Positions 8,901-17,008 are shown, numbered from the stretch's first letter. The stretch: 64,000 nt of DNA from Paenibacillus sp. JJ-223 (GCF_927798175.1 NZ_CAKMMP010000018.1:62001-126000), one strand, 5' to 3'. The notes: generated by a model from the letters alone, not told the origin. A program made the numbers and translations.

Positions 8901-10403
8901 GCAGCAGGTTTCGAATCCAAAGTCGCTGTTGCCGGTACCAACTACACCGTTGAAATGAAGATTCCATTCAAAAAGGTTAAACCTGCGAACAATGCCAAAA
9001 TTGGCTTTGATGCGCAGATTAATGATGCCAAAGACGGCAGCAGAATCAGCGTGAACGCATGGAACGATGCATCCGGTCAAGGCTACCAGGATACTTCCGT
9101 ATTCGGTGAATTGACGCTGACTGGCAAACCTTCTTCCGGCGGCAGCAACGGTGGAGGCAACAACGGTGGAGGTAACCATGGTGGCAGTGGCGGATCGAGC
9201 TCAGGGACTACTCCGCAGCCCCAGCCTCAACCACAGCTGCCAGGGAACGATTCGGTGGTTGTACCGGTAATTAAAGTCGAAAATGAAACAGCCACAGCAA
9301 CCATTTCGAGCGAGAGCCTGAATAAAGCCATTGAAAAAGCTTCTCCAGGTGAAAATGGCAAGAAACAGGTTGCCATCGAAGTGCCGAAGCAAGCAAATGC
9401 ACAATCCTATGTTGTGCAATTCCCGACTTCAAACCTGCAAAGCAACAATAATGTTGAGTTTGTGCTTAAGACGGACCATGCAACACTTCAAATTCCGTCC
9501 AACATGCTTTCTAATATCACGGAACAAGCAGGCCAAGTCTCTATTCAGATGAACAAAATCTCGGCAGATCGCTTGAGTGCAGATGTTCGCGCTAAAGTGG
9601 GCAGCCGTCCGGTGATCGATCTAAGCGTAAAAGCCGGGGACCGTGTTCTGGCCTGGAACAATCCTGCGGCGCCTGTAACGGTATCCGTACCGTACACACC
9701 AGCTGCGCAGGAGCTTGTCAATACAGATCAAATCGTGATTCTACGCATTGATAATCAAGGACAGGCAACAGCGATACCAAACGGACGCTATGATGCTAAG
9801 TCCGGCTCGGTTGTGTTCAAAACAACTGAATTGAGCACCTATGGGGTGGCATACGTAACCAAGTCTTTTGCCGATGTGCAACATGTCCTCTGGGCAAAAC
9901 AAGCAGTCGAAGCGATGGCTGCGCGCGATATTATTAAAGGCGTTTCCGATGACAGCTTTGCTCCTGCGGCTTCCATCACAAGAGCAGACTTTATCACCTT
10001 GCTTGTTCGAGCGCTTGAATTGAAGGGCTCGGACACGAACACGGCAGCTTTCAGCGATGTACAGCCAAACGCGTACTATGCACAGGCCGTGGCTATTGCC
10101 AAAGAATTGGGTATCGCATCCGGATTCGCAGATAATACATTCAAACCAGGCAGCAGCATTTCCCGTCAAGATATGATGGTTCTGACGGCGAAAGCCCTGA
10201 AAGCAGCTGGTAAGCAAACTGTCGGCAACGGAAATCTGGTTCCTTATTCCGATGCTGCAAGCATTTCCACTTACGCTGTAGATAGTGTAACATCCCTCGT
10301 AGGAAGCGAAATCGTCAACGGCAAAGATGGCAAAATTGCACCAGCCGAACCATTGACCCGCGCTGAAGCAGCGATGATTCTCTACCGGATCTGGAAAATG
10401 TAA
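5955..10403 (+). CDS. S-layer-anchored multimodular endo-1,4-beta-xylanase (GH10)
   Basis: An exported enzyme of about 1480 residues that cleaves xylan at the cell surface. From the DNA: a signal peptide ending near TISAADP; three CBM22-type xylan-binding modules (about 6075-6540, 6555-7020, 7060-7500); the GH10 domain (about 7530-8540) with acid/base glutamate in WDVVNEAMND and nucleophile in VSVTELDI; a CBM9 module (about 8570-9125, starting TPAIDGSVDSIW); a Gly/Ser/Pro-Gln linker; a beta-rich domain of about 200 residues common in Paenibacillus surface enzymes; and three SLH repeats (about 9865-10400) that bind pyruvylated cell-wall polymer. ATG 5955 is preferred because GGGGGA lies nine bases upstream; ATG 5946 is possible. 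The cre-like site suggests glucose repression. The gene stands alone between terminators. Confidence 0.93.
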   Translation: MRKSFKRVVSGLLAAALLLPGGLVAPTISAADPVESNSQIVYQETFQNGQGKAAQSGGAQLSAVTGKPFAGNDDGAALKVNNRSNNWDGVDLAFSDLGLAVDKQYTVTASVYVDEDSDVPAAGKAVLEIVTNKGVAGSEAYNGISSSDFKAGEGVLLSADLSVTSVVNTALRIKSDEAGKEVPFYIGDITITQVATPVQPAVVLNQSFEDGNTGGWGKLGWGSSGDIAVVDGVASEGTKSLKFFNRADEKAVPALVLTGKMKSDRKYDISLKVRLGSGEGEYHLASKVDSEILADDQKYPWLIGNKLVTASDWTLFETKGYEVPSRTNEIIIYVEPSGNTLTSDIYIDEVIITDVTPGETAPEIVDKTGISVDFENGLDGFKARNGRETVVLSQDDNHTPDGKQSLLVTTTAQYDAALVGAAGKMAKNHEYELSAWVKMAPGQAPTTLRISVQYADSGFANVSQNATVTDQEWVRLTGKYTLTTTPSVLNAYIETANNDGGSRTFFLDDFALKYLGPVAVAPPIQENLPNLKDVYKDDFLIGNIVNPSTFDETRLKLLKKHHNVVTFENDMKPDYAYDKDREFDFTAEDALVQKVQDAGLDLHGHVLVWHAQSPTWLHTAANGEPLSRDEALANLRTHVKTVVEHFGDQVISWDVVNEAMNDNPPNPEDWKNALRNSGWLQAIGPDFIEEAFLAAKEVIDENGWDIKLYYNDYNDDNQNKSTAIYSMVKEINEKYAANHPGEKLIDGIGMQAHYNLGTRLDNVKMSLERFISLGVEVSVTELDIMAGTNSAITEKEAKQQAYLYAQLMDLYKKNSEHIPRVTFWGLNDGTSWRAEQNPTLFDKSFQAKEAFYGVVDPEKYLAENPPEELEYKKSTAHYGTPAIDGSVDSIWSNAPELKLDTKQMAWSGATGTAKVLWDDDNLYVLVQVRDDQLNKTNPNAWEQDSVEVFVDENNGKTSSFQDDDGQYRVNFENVASFNPAEIAAGFESKVAVAGTNYTVEMKIPFKKVKPANNAKIGFDAQINDAKDGSRISVNAWNDASGQGYQDTSVFGELTLTGKPSSGGSNGGGNNGGGNHGGSGGSSSGTTPQPQPQPQLPGNDSVVVPVIKVENETATATISSESLNKAIEKASPGENGKKQVAIEVPKQANAQSYVVQFPTSNLQSNNNVEFVLKTDHATLQIPSNMLSNITEQAGQVSIQMNKISADRLSADVRAKVGSRPVIDLSVKAGDRVLAWNNPAAPVTVSVPYTPAAQELVNTDQIVILRIDNQGQATAIPNGRYDAKSGSVVFKTTELSTYGVAYVTKSFADVQHVLWAKQAVEAMAARDIIKGVSDDSFAPAASITRADFITLLVRALELKGSDTNTAAFSDVQPNAYYAQAVAIAKELGIASGFADNTFKPGSSISRQDMMVLTAKALKAAGKQTVGNGNLVPYSDAASISTYAVDSVTSLVGSEIVNGKDGKIAPAEPLTRAEAAMILYRIWKM

Positions 10404-10444
10404 GTGATTTTAAAGGATATCTCGAAAAATTAGGCAACTCATTG

Positions 10445-10481
10445 AAGCTGCTGTCTGTACTTTACAGACGGCAGCTTTTTC
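10445..10481 (+). terminator. Intrinsic terminator after the xylanase gene
   Basis: AAGCTGCTGTCTGT pairs with ACAGACGGCAGCTT (one offset) and is followed by TTTTT. It sits about 40 bases after the xylanase stop. Confidence 0.9.
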
Positions 10482-10692
10482 AAATTCCATTGCCCTCGAT
10501 TATGATTGTAATACGTCATATCATTTTAAGTTTCTCGTTTTACTTCTTCAATTTGCAGGTTTGGATCGTACGATGAGTTCAAATTTCAGATCTACTGCAA
10601 CTTTTGGAACCTTCGATGTTTTGCTTCATCCATTTCATAATTTGCAACTACTCGACTTTATGCCAATATGGGGCGAACTGAATCCCGAGAGC

Positions 10693-10923
10693 CTATATAA
10701 ACCGCACTAATCATTCACATTAGAGCACTGCGAGTGCAGTACCATCTTCCGATGGCTGTTATCCCCAGATTTTTTGGATTCTCCTTTTCTAAGGGGAAAA
10801 TCCGGTGATAAGCCTATGCTTCCGATGCAGCTTTCTTTCAGAAAGCTTTTAGCGCACGCTTTGCTTCTCCAGATTGGTTCTGCCTCTCCGTTAACGTGTG
10901 TTTGTTTTTTGCGGTTTATATAG
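10693..10923. mobile_element. MITE-like structured repeat, complete copy with perfect 14-bp terminal inverted repeats
   Basis: The 231-bp element begins CTATATAAACCGCA and ends with the exact inverse, TGCGGTTTATATAG. It has no coding capacity but folds well. Hairpins visible inside include ACTGC-GAGT-GCAGT, CCATC-TTCC-GATGG, AGCTTTCT-TTC-AGAAAGCT and a GGATTCTCC/GGGGAAAATCC stem. Four further full, internally deleted or half copies lie at 17225, 24671, 28108 and 60755. No clear target-site duplication is seen. Terminal repeats, deletion derivatives and intergenic placement fit a non-autonomous element mobilised in trans; no partner transposase is in the window. The rest of the 10404-11116 gap is AT-rich and gene-free. 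Confidence 0.75.
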
Positions 10924-11116
10924 AAACCGACTCAAAATCAATCGTTTACGCGATTTTATTTAGGAGGGAGCCGCTACTCGATGCGGAATATCGTTGATCC
11001 AATACATAAACATCATAAATTTTACTTTTTTCCACTTTGCAATAAAGATGGAATCTGATAGGATAAGGTTATAAATACGATGGTTTTAGTAAGGATTAAA
11101 AGGAGGCCGCCTTGCC

Positions 11117-12016
11117 ATGCAAGAACTAACACATCTGGATCAACTTGAGGCTGAAGCGATATACATTATCAGAGAAGTAGCAGCGGAGTGCGAGAAACCG
11201 GTCATGTTGTACTCCATCGGCAAGGACAGCTCGGTCATGCTGCACTTGGCCCTCAAGGCTTTCTACCCCGAGAAGCCGCCGTTCCCGTTCATGCATATCG
11301 ATACAACCTGGAAGTTTAAGGAGATGATCGAGTTCCGCGACCGAAAGGCGAAGGAGTTCGGTATCGAGATGATCGTGCACTCTAATGAAGAGGCTATTCA
11401 ACAAGGAATCAACCCCTTCGACCATGGTTCCGCATATACCGACATTATGAAAACCCAAGCCCTGAAGCAGGGATTGGACAAATACGGATTCACGGTTGCG
11501 TTCGGCGGGGGAAGACGTGATGAGGAGAAGTCGCGTGCCAAGGAGCGGATCTTCTCGTTCCGGAACAAGAACCACTCGTGGGACCCGAAGAACCAACGTC
11601 CGGAGATGTGGAAGCTGTTCAACACGCGAATCAACAAGGGAGAGAGCATTCGAGTCTTTCCGCTGTCCAACTGGACCGAGAAGGATATCTGGCAATACAT
11701 TCGTCGGGAGAACATCGATATCGTTCCGCTTTACTCCGCGGACGTAAGACCGATCGTTAATCGTGACGGGCATATCATCATGGTGGATGACGAGCGGATG
11801 AAGCTTGAGCCTGGAGAGAAGGTAGAGATGAAGAAGATTCGCTTCCGCACGTTAGGTTGCTACCCGCTCACGGGCGGAGTCGAGTCCGATGCCGTTACGC
11901 TGGACGAGATCATTGAGGAGACATTGGGTGCGGTATCTTCCGAACGGACCAGTCGGGTTATCGACCAAGAAGCGGCGGGAAGCATGGAACGACGCAAACG
12001 GGAGGGCTATTTCTAA
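11117..12016 (+). CDS. cysD: Sulfate adenylyltransferase subunit 2 (CysD)
   Basis: With CysN it makes adenosine 5'-phosphosulfate from ATP and sulfate, the first step of assimilatory sulfate reduction. The 299-residue protein has the usual family length and carries the PP-loop of ATP pyrophosphatases (SIGKDSSVMLHL, about residues 35-46). It also has the conserved blocks FMHIDTTWKFKEMIEFRD, AFGGGRRDEEKSRAKERIFSFR and FPLSNWTEKDIWQYI, and the C-terminal LGCYPLTGGVES. AGGAGG precedes the ATG. cysN starts one base after its stop, so the two are co-transcribed and probably translationally coupled. TTGCAA and TATAAA-like boxes near 11040-11075 may be the promoter. I see no S-box or T-box in the leader. 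Confidence 0.95.
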   Translation: MQELTHLDQLEAEAIYIIREVAAECEKPVMLYSIGKDSSVMLHLALKAFYPEKPPFPFMHIDTTWKFKEMIEFRDRKAKEFGIEMIVHSNEEAIQQGINPFDHGSAYTDIMKTQALKQGLDKYGFTVAFGGGRRDEEKSRAKERIFSFRNKNHSWDPKNQRPEMWKLFNTRINKGESIRVFPLSNWTEKDIWQYIRRENIDIVPLYSADVRPIVNRDGHIIMVDDERMKLEPGEKVEMKKIRFRTLGCYPLTGGVESDAVTLDEIIEETLGAVSSERTSRVIDQEAAGSMERRKREGYF

Positions 12017-12017
12017 C

Positions 12018-13691
12018 ATGAAGAGTCTACTTAAATTCATTACCTGCGGAAGTGTGGATGACGGCAAGTCCACGCTGATCGGACATATGCTCTATGACGC
12101 CAAGCTGCTGTTCGCCGATCAAGAACGCGCGCTTGAGCTCGATAGCCGACTGGGAAGCCGAGGCGGCAAGATCGACTACTCGTTGCTCCTCGACGGCTTG
12201 CTGGCTGAACGCGAACAAGGGATTACGATCGACGTGGCTTATCGTTATTTTACGACGTCTCATCGTTCCTTCATCGTGGCGGACACGCCGGGACACGAAG
12301 AGTATACGCGCAACATGGCTGTAGGCGCTTCCTTTGCCGATCTAGCCATCATTCTGGTGGACGCTACCAAAGGCATCATTACCCAGACCAAACGCCATGC
12401 CCGGATCTGCGCCCTGATGGGGATCAAGCACCTCGTATTGGCTGTGAACAAGATGGATCTGGTCGGCTTCGACCAGAGGACGTTCGAGGCGATCAAGGAA
12501 GAGTTCATCCAAACGACGGCTGAATTGCAAATCAAGAGCATTCAGGTCATTCCCGTGTCCGCTACGGAAGGGGACAATATCACAACCAAGTCGCCGAATG
12601 CCCCTTGGTACGAAGGGTTAGCCTTACTGCCGTATTTGGAAAATATAGATATTCATACTGCCGATGATGCGAAGCCTTTCATGATGCCGGTTCAGCGTGT
12701 AAGCAGACCGGACCATACGTTCCGTGGGTTCCAGGGCCAGATCGAGGCTGGTAAGATTTCGGTCGGAGACGAACTCATGACTCTGCCAAGTCGGGAGAAA
12801 GCAAAGGTTAAACGGATTTTGGTGACGGACCAAGATCGGGATTCGGCTTATGCCGGCCAACCGGTTACGATACAACTGGACCGCGAAGTCGATGTCTCGC
12901 GGGGCTGCGTGCTCACGATGGACAATCAAGTTCAAGAAGCGGAAAGCTTCGTATCTACGATCCTGTGGATGGACGATTCCGTCCTGACTCCGGGCAAGCA
13001 TTATTGGGTAAAGGTCGGAACGAAGACTCTTCCGGGCACTGTAACGGCGATTACCCATAAGATTGACATTAACACGGGCCATACCGTTCCGGCCGATCAA
13101 ATTGTTAAGAACGAATTGGCCAAGTGTGAATTCACGCTGTCGGATCGCATCGTCTTCGATTCCTTCGAACACAATAAGAGCATCGGAGGTTTTATCCTTA
13201 TCGATCGTGTCACCAACATGACGTCGGCTTGCGGAGTCATCGATGAAGCGTTGAAGGGAGACAGCCGATTTGCCACACCGGATACGGGGATCACGAGAGA
13301 GGTTCGCGCCCAGCAGAAAGGACAATCTCCGCTCACCGTCTGGTTTACTGGCTCGGATACGGCAGCTCTCGCCAAGGAAGTGGAGAAGCGACTAATGTCA
13401 TCCGGTCACCATACGATGCTGCTTGAGAGCGTCGGGGGAGAATCGTTCCGCCGCACGGCGGAGGTGGCAAAGGTGTTGAACGACGCCGGCCTAATCACAC
13501 TGGTATCCCATGATTCTATCAGTGCGGGCGAACTTGAGACAGCTCGAGAGATCATCGGGGGCAAAGGATTTATCGAAGTTAACGCGGACGAGATCGGCGG
13601 AACGTCCACCCAGGATGCCGCGAAATCCGTGGTTAAACGAGTCGTGCAATCCGTTATCGCTCACAGTCCTTCGAATAGCTACGATATTTAA
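12018..13691 (+). CDS. cysN: Sulfate adenylyltransferase subunit 1 (CysN) with a degenerate APS-kinase-like tail
   Basis: This GTPase subunit drives APS formation by CysD. The 557 residues begin MKSLLKFITCGSVDDGKSTL (G1). DTPGHEEYTRNM (G3) and NKMD (G4) follow, then EF-Tu-like beta-barrel domains to about residue 430. Residues 432-557 (13311-13688) resemble the APS kinase CysC: they start KGQSPLTVWFTG and continue RRTAEVAKVLNDAGLITLVS and GGKGFIEVNADE. The CysC P-loop (GLSGSGKST) is replaced by GSDTAALAK, and the C-terminal substrate-loop region is missing. The tail therefore looks like a CysNC fusion whose kinase part has lost catalysis. ATG 12018 follows the cysD stop directly; the longer upstream frame overlaps cysD and is rejected. 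Confidence 0.92.
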   Translation: MKSLLKFITCGSVDDGKSTLIGHMLYDAKLLFADQERALELDSRLGSRGGKIDYSLLLDGLLAEREQGITIDVAYRYFTTSHRSFIVADTPGHEEYTRNMAVGASFADLAIILVDATKGIITQTKRHARICALMGIKHLVLAVNKMDLVGFDQRTFEAIKEEFIQTTAELQIKSIQVIPVSATEGDNITTKSPNAPWYEGLALLPYLENIDIHTADDAKPFMMPVQRVSRPDHTFRGFQGQIEAGKISVGDELMTLPSREKAKVKRILVTDQDRDSAYAGQPVTIQLDREVDVSRGCVLTMDNQVQEAESFVSTILWMDDSVLTPGKHYWVKVGTKTLPGTVTAITHKIDINTGHTVPADQIVKNELAKCEFTLSDRIVFDSFEHNKSIGGFILIDRVTNMTSACGVIDEALKGDSRFATPDTGITREVRAQQKGQSPLTVWFTGSDTAALAKEVEKRLMSSGHHTMLLESVGGESFRRTAEVAKVLNDAGLITLVSHDSISAGELETAREIIGGKGFIEVNADEIGGTSTQDAAKSVVKRVVQSVIAHSPSNSYDI

Positions 13692-13707
13692 TAAGCATGT
13701 CAGATAC

Positions 13708-13738
13708 AGCGGTTGCCGTCAGGCAGCCGCTTGTTGTT
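13708..13738 (+). terminator. Terminator-like hairpin after cysN
   Basis: AGCGGTTGCC pairs with GGCAGCCGCT around GTCA, followed by TTGTTGTTT. It ends the cysDN transcript, although its T-run is imperfect. Confidence 0.65.
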
Positions 13739-13823
13739 TCATCAAGATTCCTTTAGGTGGGGAGAGTGATCTCTGAATTTGCTTTATTCTGGGGAAGGAG
13801 ATTTGAGCTGTTACAAAAACAAT

Positions 13824-13865
13824 AAAAAAACCGGATTGCTATATTTCGCACAATTCGGTTTTTTT
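13824..13865. terminator. Bidirectional intrinsic terminator between cysN and the DUF2536 gene
   Basis: AAAAAACCGGATTG and CAATTCGGTTTTTT form a stem with one G-U pair and A/T runs on both sides. It can serve the plus-strand cys operon and the converging DUF2536 gene. Confidence 0.85.
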
Positions 13866-13886
13866 ACTGTTCAACGTTCTGGTCCA

Positions 13887-14093
13887 TCAATCTGCTGAAA
13901 AATGAACAACTGCACTATACAACATCTTGTCGCGAAGCGAGTCGAACGTCACTTGATGCTGGACCTGCTTCACCCGCAGCAGCAGAGCCTTATTCATTCC
14001 GATTCGGTCTTCAATCGCCCGTTCCAGTTCATGGAAGTCATAAGCCTGCAGGCATTCGACTTTGTCTTTGATCATATCCAATGAAATTTCCAT
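13887..14093 (-). CDS. DUF2536 family small protein (YrzA-like)
   Basis: The 68-residue product starts MEISLDMIKDKVE and ends LYSAVVHFSAD. This closely follows Bacillus YrzA, which also has IKDKVE near the start, a central MLRV segment and a YSAVVHF end. Family members are about 67 residues, so this one is full length. The function is unknown. No membrane segment or signal peptide is visible, so it is presumably cytosolic. A strong GGAGGAGG site sits about 13 bases before the start. It is transcribed alone and converges on cysN with a shared terminator between them. Confidence 0.82.
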   Translation of the reverse strand: MEISLDMIKDKVECLQAYDFHELERAIEDRIGMNKALLLRVKQVQHQVTFDSLRDKMLYSAVVHFSAD

Positions 14094-14338
14094 ATTATCG
14101 TTCAGACCTCCTCCATGTCACGATTTGCAGGTACAAAAGCCTGCCGAGCTTTTATTGTAGAGGAGCTTTTCCGGTTCGGCAAGAGTAAACGAAGCAAAGA
14201 AAACGATGGAGGCTGTTTGATTTCTATACTGAGGGTACCCAAGCGACAAGGTAGAATTATGCTTGAATAGTAAAAGTCGAATACTCCACCTTATGGTACA
14301 ATGGACTTGGATCTAATATGAGGGTCGTGACTATAAAA

Positions 14339-14866
14339 ATGATTGATTTTCTTAAGAATAAAGGATTAAAGGCATTTTACGAAATATCGGCGATTGCAAA
14401 GCACCCAAATCTGTTATTCTCTAACGATAAAGAACAATACCATTCCGAGGCGCAGTTTAACCTTTATACCATCCAACATTTGAATAAGCTGATTAAAAAG
14501 AACAATATATCAATAAAAGAATTACAACAGATTTTTGGCTTTATTGAGACGTCTTGGTCTGATTATTTGAGAAAATATTATCGAGGAAAATCGTTTGTCT
14601 ATTATCTGTGGGCGGACGATCAGATTCCAGCATTCCGTTTTTCTGTCGTTTCTTATTATGAGGGTATAGAACTCCCCTTCAGATGTAGCTTAAACAAGGT
14701 AAATGACATGATTGAGGTTTTATCACTGTATGTCAACAAAGCTCAATTCGATGGAGTGACCACTCTTGAGTTAGATGATGCAGATGAAACGGATGAAGCT
14801 GGCCCTTCTTCCGGCTCAGACAACGTTTATACGCTTACGGTGTATTCCAAGAAGATCATTTGTTGA
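14339..14866 (+). CDS. Hypothetical AT-rich protein, 175 residues
   Basis: I do not recognise a family. The protein begins MIDFLKNKGLKAFYEISAIAKHPN, is rich in Lys, Asn and aromatic residues, and ends with an acidic Asp/Glu/Ser stretch followed by VYTLTVYSKKIIC. A segment near residues 85-105 (FVYYLWADDQIPAFRFSVV) looks like beta strands. No signal peptide or membrane helix is seen. Base composition is clearly more AT-rich than the flanking genes, which hints at acquired DNA. The start is uncertain: ATG 14339 has GAGGG upstream at long spacing, while ATG 14318 adds seven residues but lacks a ribosome site. It may share a transcript with the next gene, 60 bases on. Confidence 0.6.
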   Translation: MIDFLKNKGLKAFYEISAIAKHPNLLFSNDKEQYHSEAQFNLYTIQHLNKLIKKNNISIKELQQIFGFIETSWSDYLRKYYRGKSFVYYLWADDQIPAFRFSVVSYYEGIELPFRCSLNKVNDMIEVLSLYVNKAQFDGVTTLELDDADETDEAGPSSGSDNVYTLTVYSKKIIC

Positions 14867-14926
14867 AAAAAAAACGCCTAACAGCCGAGAAATACAGATA
14901 ATAGGTCTTAGAACATAGGAGGGACC

Positions 14927-15496
14927 ATGTCCTGGAGTAAATTGAAGCAAAATTTGGAGAGTTTCATCTCTCCTGCGTTAAATGGAAGGGTCGAATTTCG
15001 GGCAACCAGTTACCGTTATCTACCTGATAAATCCGGAAGTTGTTATCTCACTGTAGATAAAAAGAACGTGCTTAATATGAGTGATGCAGCTAGCTCCATC
15101 CGTTGGTATAAGACCGAGCAGGAAATCAAAAGCGATCCAGAACTCTACATCCCGATTAGCGTTGAAGACATTGAAGCGGTCCGAAAAGATGCCAAAGGCA
15201 CGATTCCCGAGGATCGTCTAAAAGTCATTGCGAGAAGTCGGAAAATTTCAGAGCTTGCTAAAGAGCTTTTAGCCGCGCAGACCGCGTTAAGCAAATCCAA
15301 TTTTACCGTTACAGCGACGACGTTCTTGTCGACCTCAATCGAGGAAAGCCTGGAGAGCAACGATATTTTACTAAATATTTTGGCTTTGGTGGACAAGCGA
15401 GTTGGCAAAAAGCGAATTTTAAATATGTCGGATAAGGTAAAATTAAAACATCCCGCCGTGCAGTATTTTTATGAGCTGCGGCGCAGTACGTTATGA
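14927..15496 (+). CDS. SF0329-like hypothetical protein
   Basis: The 189-residue protein starts MSWSKLKQNLESFISPALNGRVEFRATSYR and continues with CYLTVDKKNVLNMSD. This WSKLK...LNGRVEF...TVDKK pattern resembles a widespread uncharacterised Firmicute group annotated as SF0329 family; the resemblance is from memory and covers the first third. The C-terminal part (RKISELAKELLAAQTAL, then DKRVGKKRILNM) is helical and Lys-rich. No signal peptide or membrane segment is present. AGGAGG lies seven bases before the start. It follows another AT-rich hypothetical gene in the same direction, and both may have been gained together. No function can be offered. Confidence 0.65.
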   Translation: MSWSKLKQNLESFISPALNGRVEFRATSYRYLPDKSGSCYLTVDKKNVLNMSDAASSIRWYKTEQEIKSDPELYIPISVEDIEAVRKDAKGTIPEDRLKVIARSRKISELAKELLAAQTALSKSNFTVTATTFLSTSIEESLESNDILLNILALVDKRVGKKRILNMSDKVKLKHPAVQYFYELRRSTL

Positions 15497-15778
15497 CAAC
15501 AAACGTCTTTCATTGACGAGGCACATCGTGTCATCCATCGGTGGTAAGCAGGGAGGGGCGGCGCCCTTCCTTTTTTTGCGAGTTCATTGGGAGTCTGCTG
15601 GTCTCTTAGGTATGATATACTCATTTAGATGTCTACCATATAACATATACCGTGACCGTCGTTTGAACTACGTTGCTAAAGCATGTTATAAGTGAAGATG
15701 AAGCAAGGGCATGAAGGGTTAATTTTATTATTTTCGAGGACAAAGAGTTGTCCTGATTTTTATAGAGGGGTTTTTGAG

Positions 15779-16768
15779 ATGACGAACAATTTTTGGCGTG
15801 ATTTGCCACGGCCTTTTTTTATACTTGCACCGATGGAAGATGTGACGGATGTGGTGTTTCGCCATGTCGTAAGCGCAGCAGCCAGACCGGACGTGTTTTT
15901 TACGGAGTTTGCGAATACAGAGAGCTATTGCCACCCGGAGGGGAATAAAAGCGTGCGCGGGCGTTTGACGTTTACAGAAGATGAACAGCCCATGGTCGCC
16001 CATATCTGGGGGGATAAGCCGGAATATTTCCGTGAAATGAGTATCGGTATGGCGAAAGAAGGCTTTAAGGGCATCGATATCAATATGGGTTGTCCTGTAG
16101 CGAATGTAGCCGAGAATGGAAAGGGGAGCGGCCTGATCTGCCGCCCTGAAACTGCAGCGGAAATCATCCAGGCCGCCAAAGCCGGAGGACTGCCCGTCAG
16201 TGTGAAAACAAGGCTTGGCTTCACTGCCGTAGACGAATGGCGCGACTGGTTGACCCATATTTTGAAACAAGACATTGTAAATCTGTCCATTCATCTGCGC
16301 ACCAGAGAAGAAATGAGCAAAGTCGATGCTCACTGGGAACTGATTCCGGAGATTAAAAAACTTCGTGATGAGGTGGCGCCAGATACACTGCTGACCATTA
16401 ACGGGGATATTCCTGACCGTCAGACCGGCTTGAAGCTCGCTGAACAATACGGCGTGGATGGCATTATGATTGGACGCGGTATTTTCCAGAATCCGTTTGC
16501 TTTTGAGAAAGAGCCGAAGGAACACAGCAGTGAGGAGTTGCTTGGTCTGCTGCGCTTGCATCTGGACCTCTACGATCAATACTCAGCACAGGAGCCGCGT
16601 TCGTTCAGCCCTCTTGCCCGCTTCTTTAAAATCTATGTCCGTGGATTTCGAGGCGCAAGCGAACTTAGAAATAGCTTAATGAATGCTAAATCAACCAGTG
16701 AGGTACGTGCGCTGCTTGATGAGTTTGGAAGCAAGGATGATGAAGGGGCGGAGGAACGTGGAAATTAA
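15779..16768 (+). CDS. tRNA-dihydrouridine synthase family protein
   Basis: This FMN-dependent enzyme reduces uridine to dihydrouridine in tRNA loops using NADPH. The 329-residue TIM-barrel protein has the opening APMEDVTDVVFR, the conserved catalytic-cysteine block INMGCPVANVAENGKGSGL (about 103-121), the flavin-binding SVKTRLGF, and NGDI followed by DGIMIGRGIFQNPFAF near the C-terminus. These are the diagnostic Dus segments in order, and length is normal. ATG 15779 is chosen because AGAGGGG lies nine bases upstream; the longer frame from 15692 adds a non-homologous leader. Which tRNA position it modifies cannot be deduced. The gene is apparently monocistronic. Confidence 0.9.
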   Translation: MTNNFWRDLPRPFFILAPMEDVTDVVFRHVVSAAARPDVFFTEFANTESYCHPEGNKSVRGRLTFTEDEQPMVAHIWGDKPEYFREMSIGMAKEGFKGIDINMGCPVANVAENGKGSGLICRPETAAEIIQAAKAGGLPVSVKTRLGFTAVDEWRDWLTHILKQDIVNLSIHLRTREEMSKVDAHWELIPEIKKLRDEVAPDTLLTINGDIPDRQTGLKLAEQYGVDGIMIGRGIFQNPFAFEKEPKEHSSEELLGLLRLHLDLYDQYSAQEPRSFSPLARFFKIYVRGFRGASELRNSLMNAKSTSEVRALLDEFGSKDDEGAEERGN

Positions 16769-16835
16769 GTCTCCATTTTGAGATACGACGGACGATTATA
16801 AAGGCTCCTTCGTTTCATTGATGAGCACATCGAGA

Positions 16836-16863
16836 TTGAATTCCTCTTCCATGATGTTATAAT
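16836..16863 (+). promoter_or_regulatory. SigA-type promoter for the putative antitoxin RNA
   Basis: TTGAAT (-35) and TATAAT (-10) are separated by 16 bases. No plus-strand gene follows before 17408, and the predicted start at about 16870 leads into RNA that runs antisense to the small toxin gene. Confidence 0.7.
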
Positions 16864-16868
16864 AAGGG

Positions 16869-17008
16869 AAAGAACAGCTTATAATGCAAAAAGAGCCGTG
16901 CTGTAACACGACTCTCCGCGCAATAGCCGCTTTTAAGGGCGGTGGGCTTAACAAGAGGAACACGATCAAGTAGACCGCAACCTTTGCATGGGAGGGCGGT
17001 CTACTTGT
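16869..17008 (+). ncRNA. Putative antisense antitoxin RNA of a type I toxin-antitoxin locus
   Basis: Transcription from the promoter at 16836-16863 would make an RNA of about 140 bases. It starts with the hairpin AGAGCCGTG-CTGTAA-CACGACTCT. It ends in a strong stem (AGTAGACCGC against GCGGTCTACT, about 16973-17006) that overlaps the toxin stop codon. The toxin mRNA, transcribed from the other strand, would share this 3' hairpin, so the two RNAs are complementary over their 3' ends. This is the arrangement of convergent type I modules in Bacillus and Enterococcus. The role as antitoxin is inferred from position and promoter strength. Confidence 0.6.

Noticed and set aside
10524..10692. A riboswitch or small RNA gene in the gap before cysD
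   Set aside because: The only structure found belongs to the repeat element. No conserved S-box, T-box or terminator precedes cysD.
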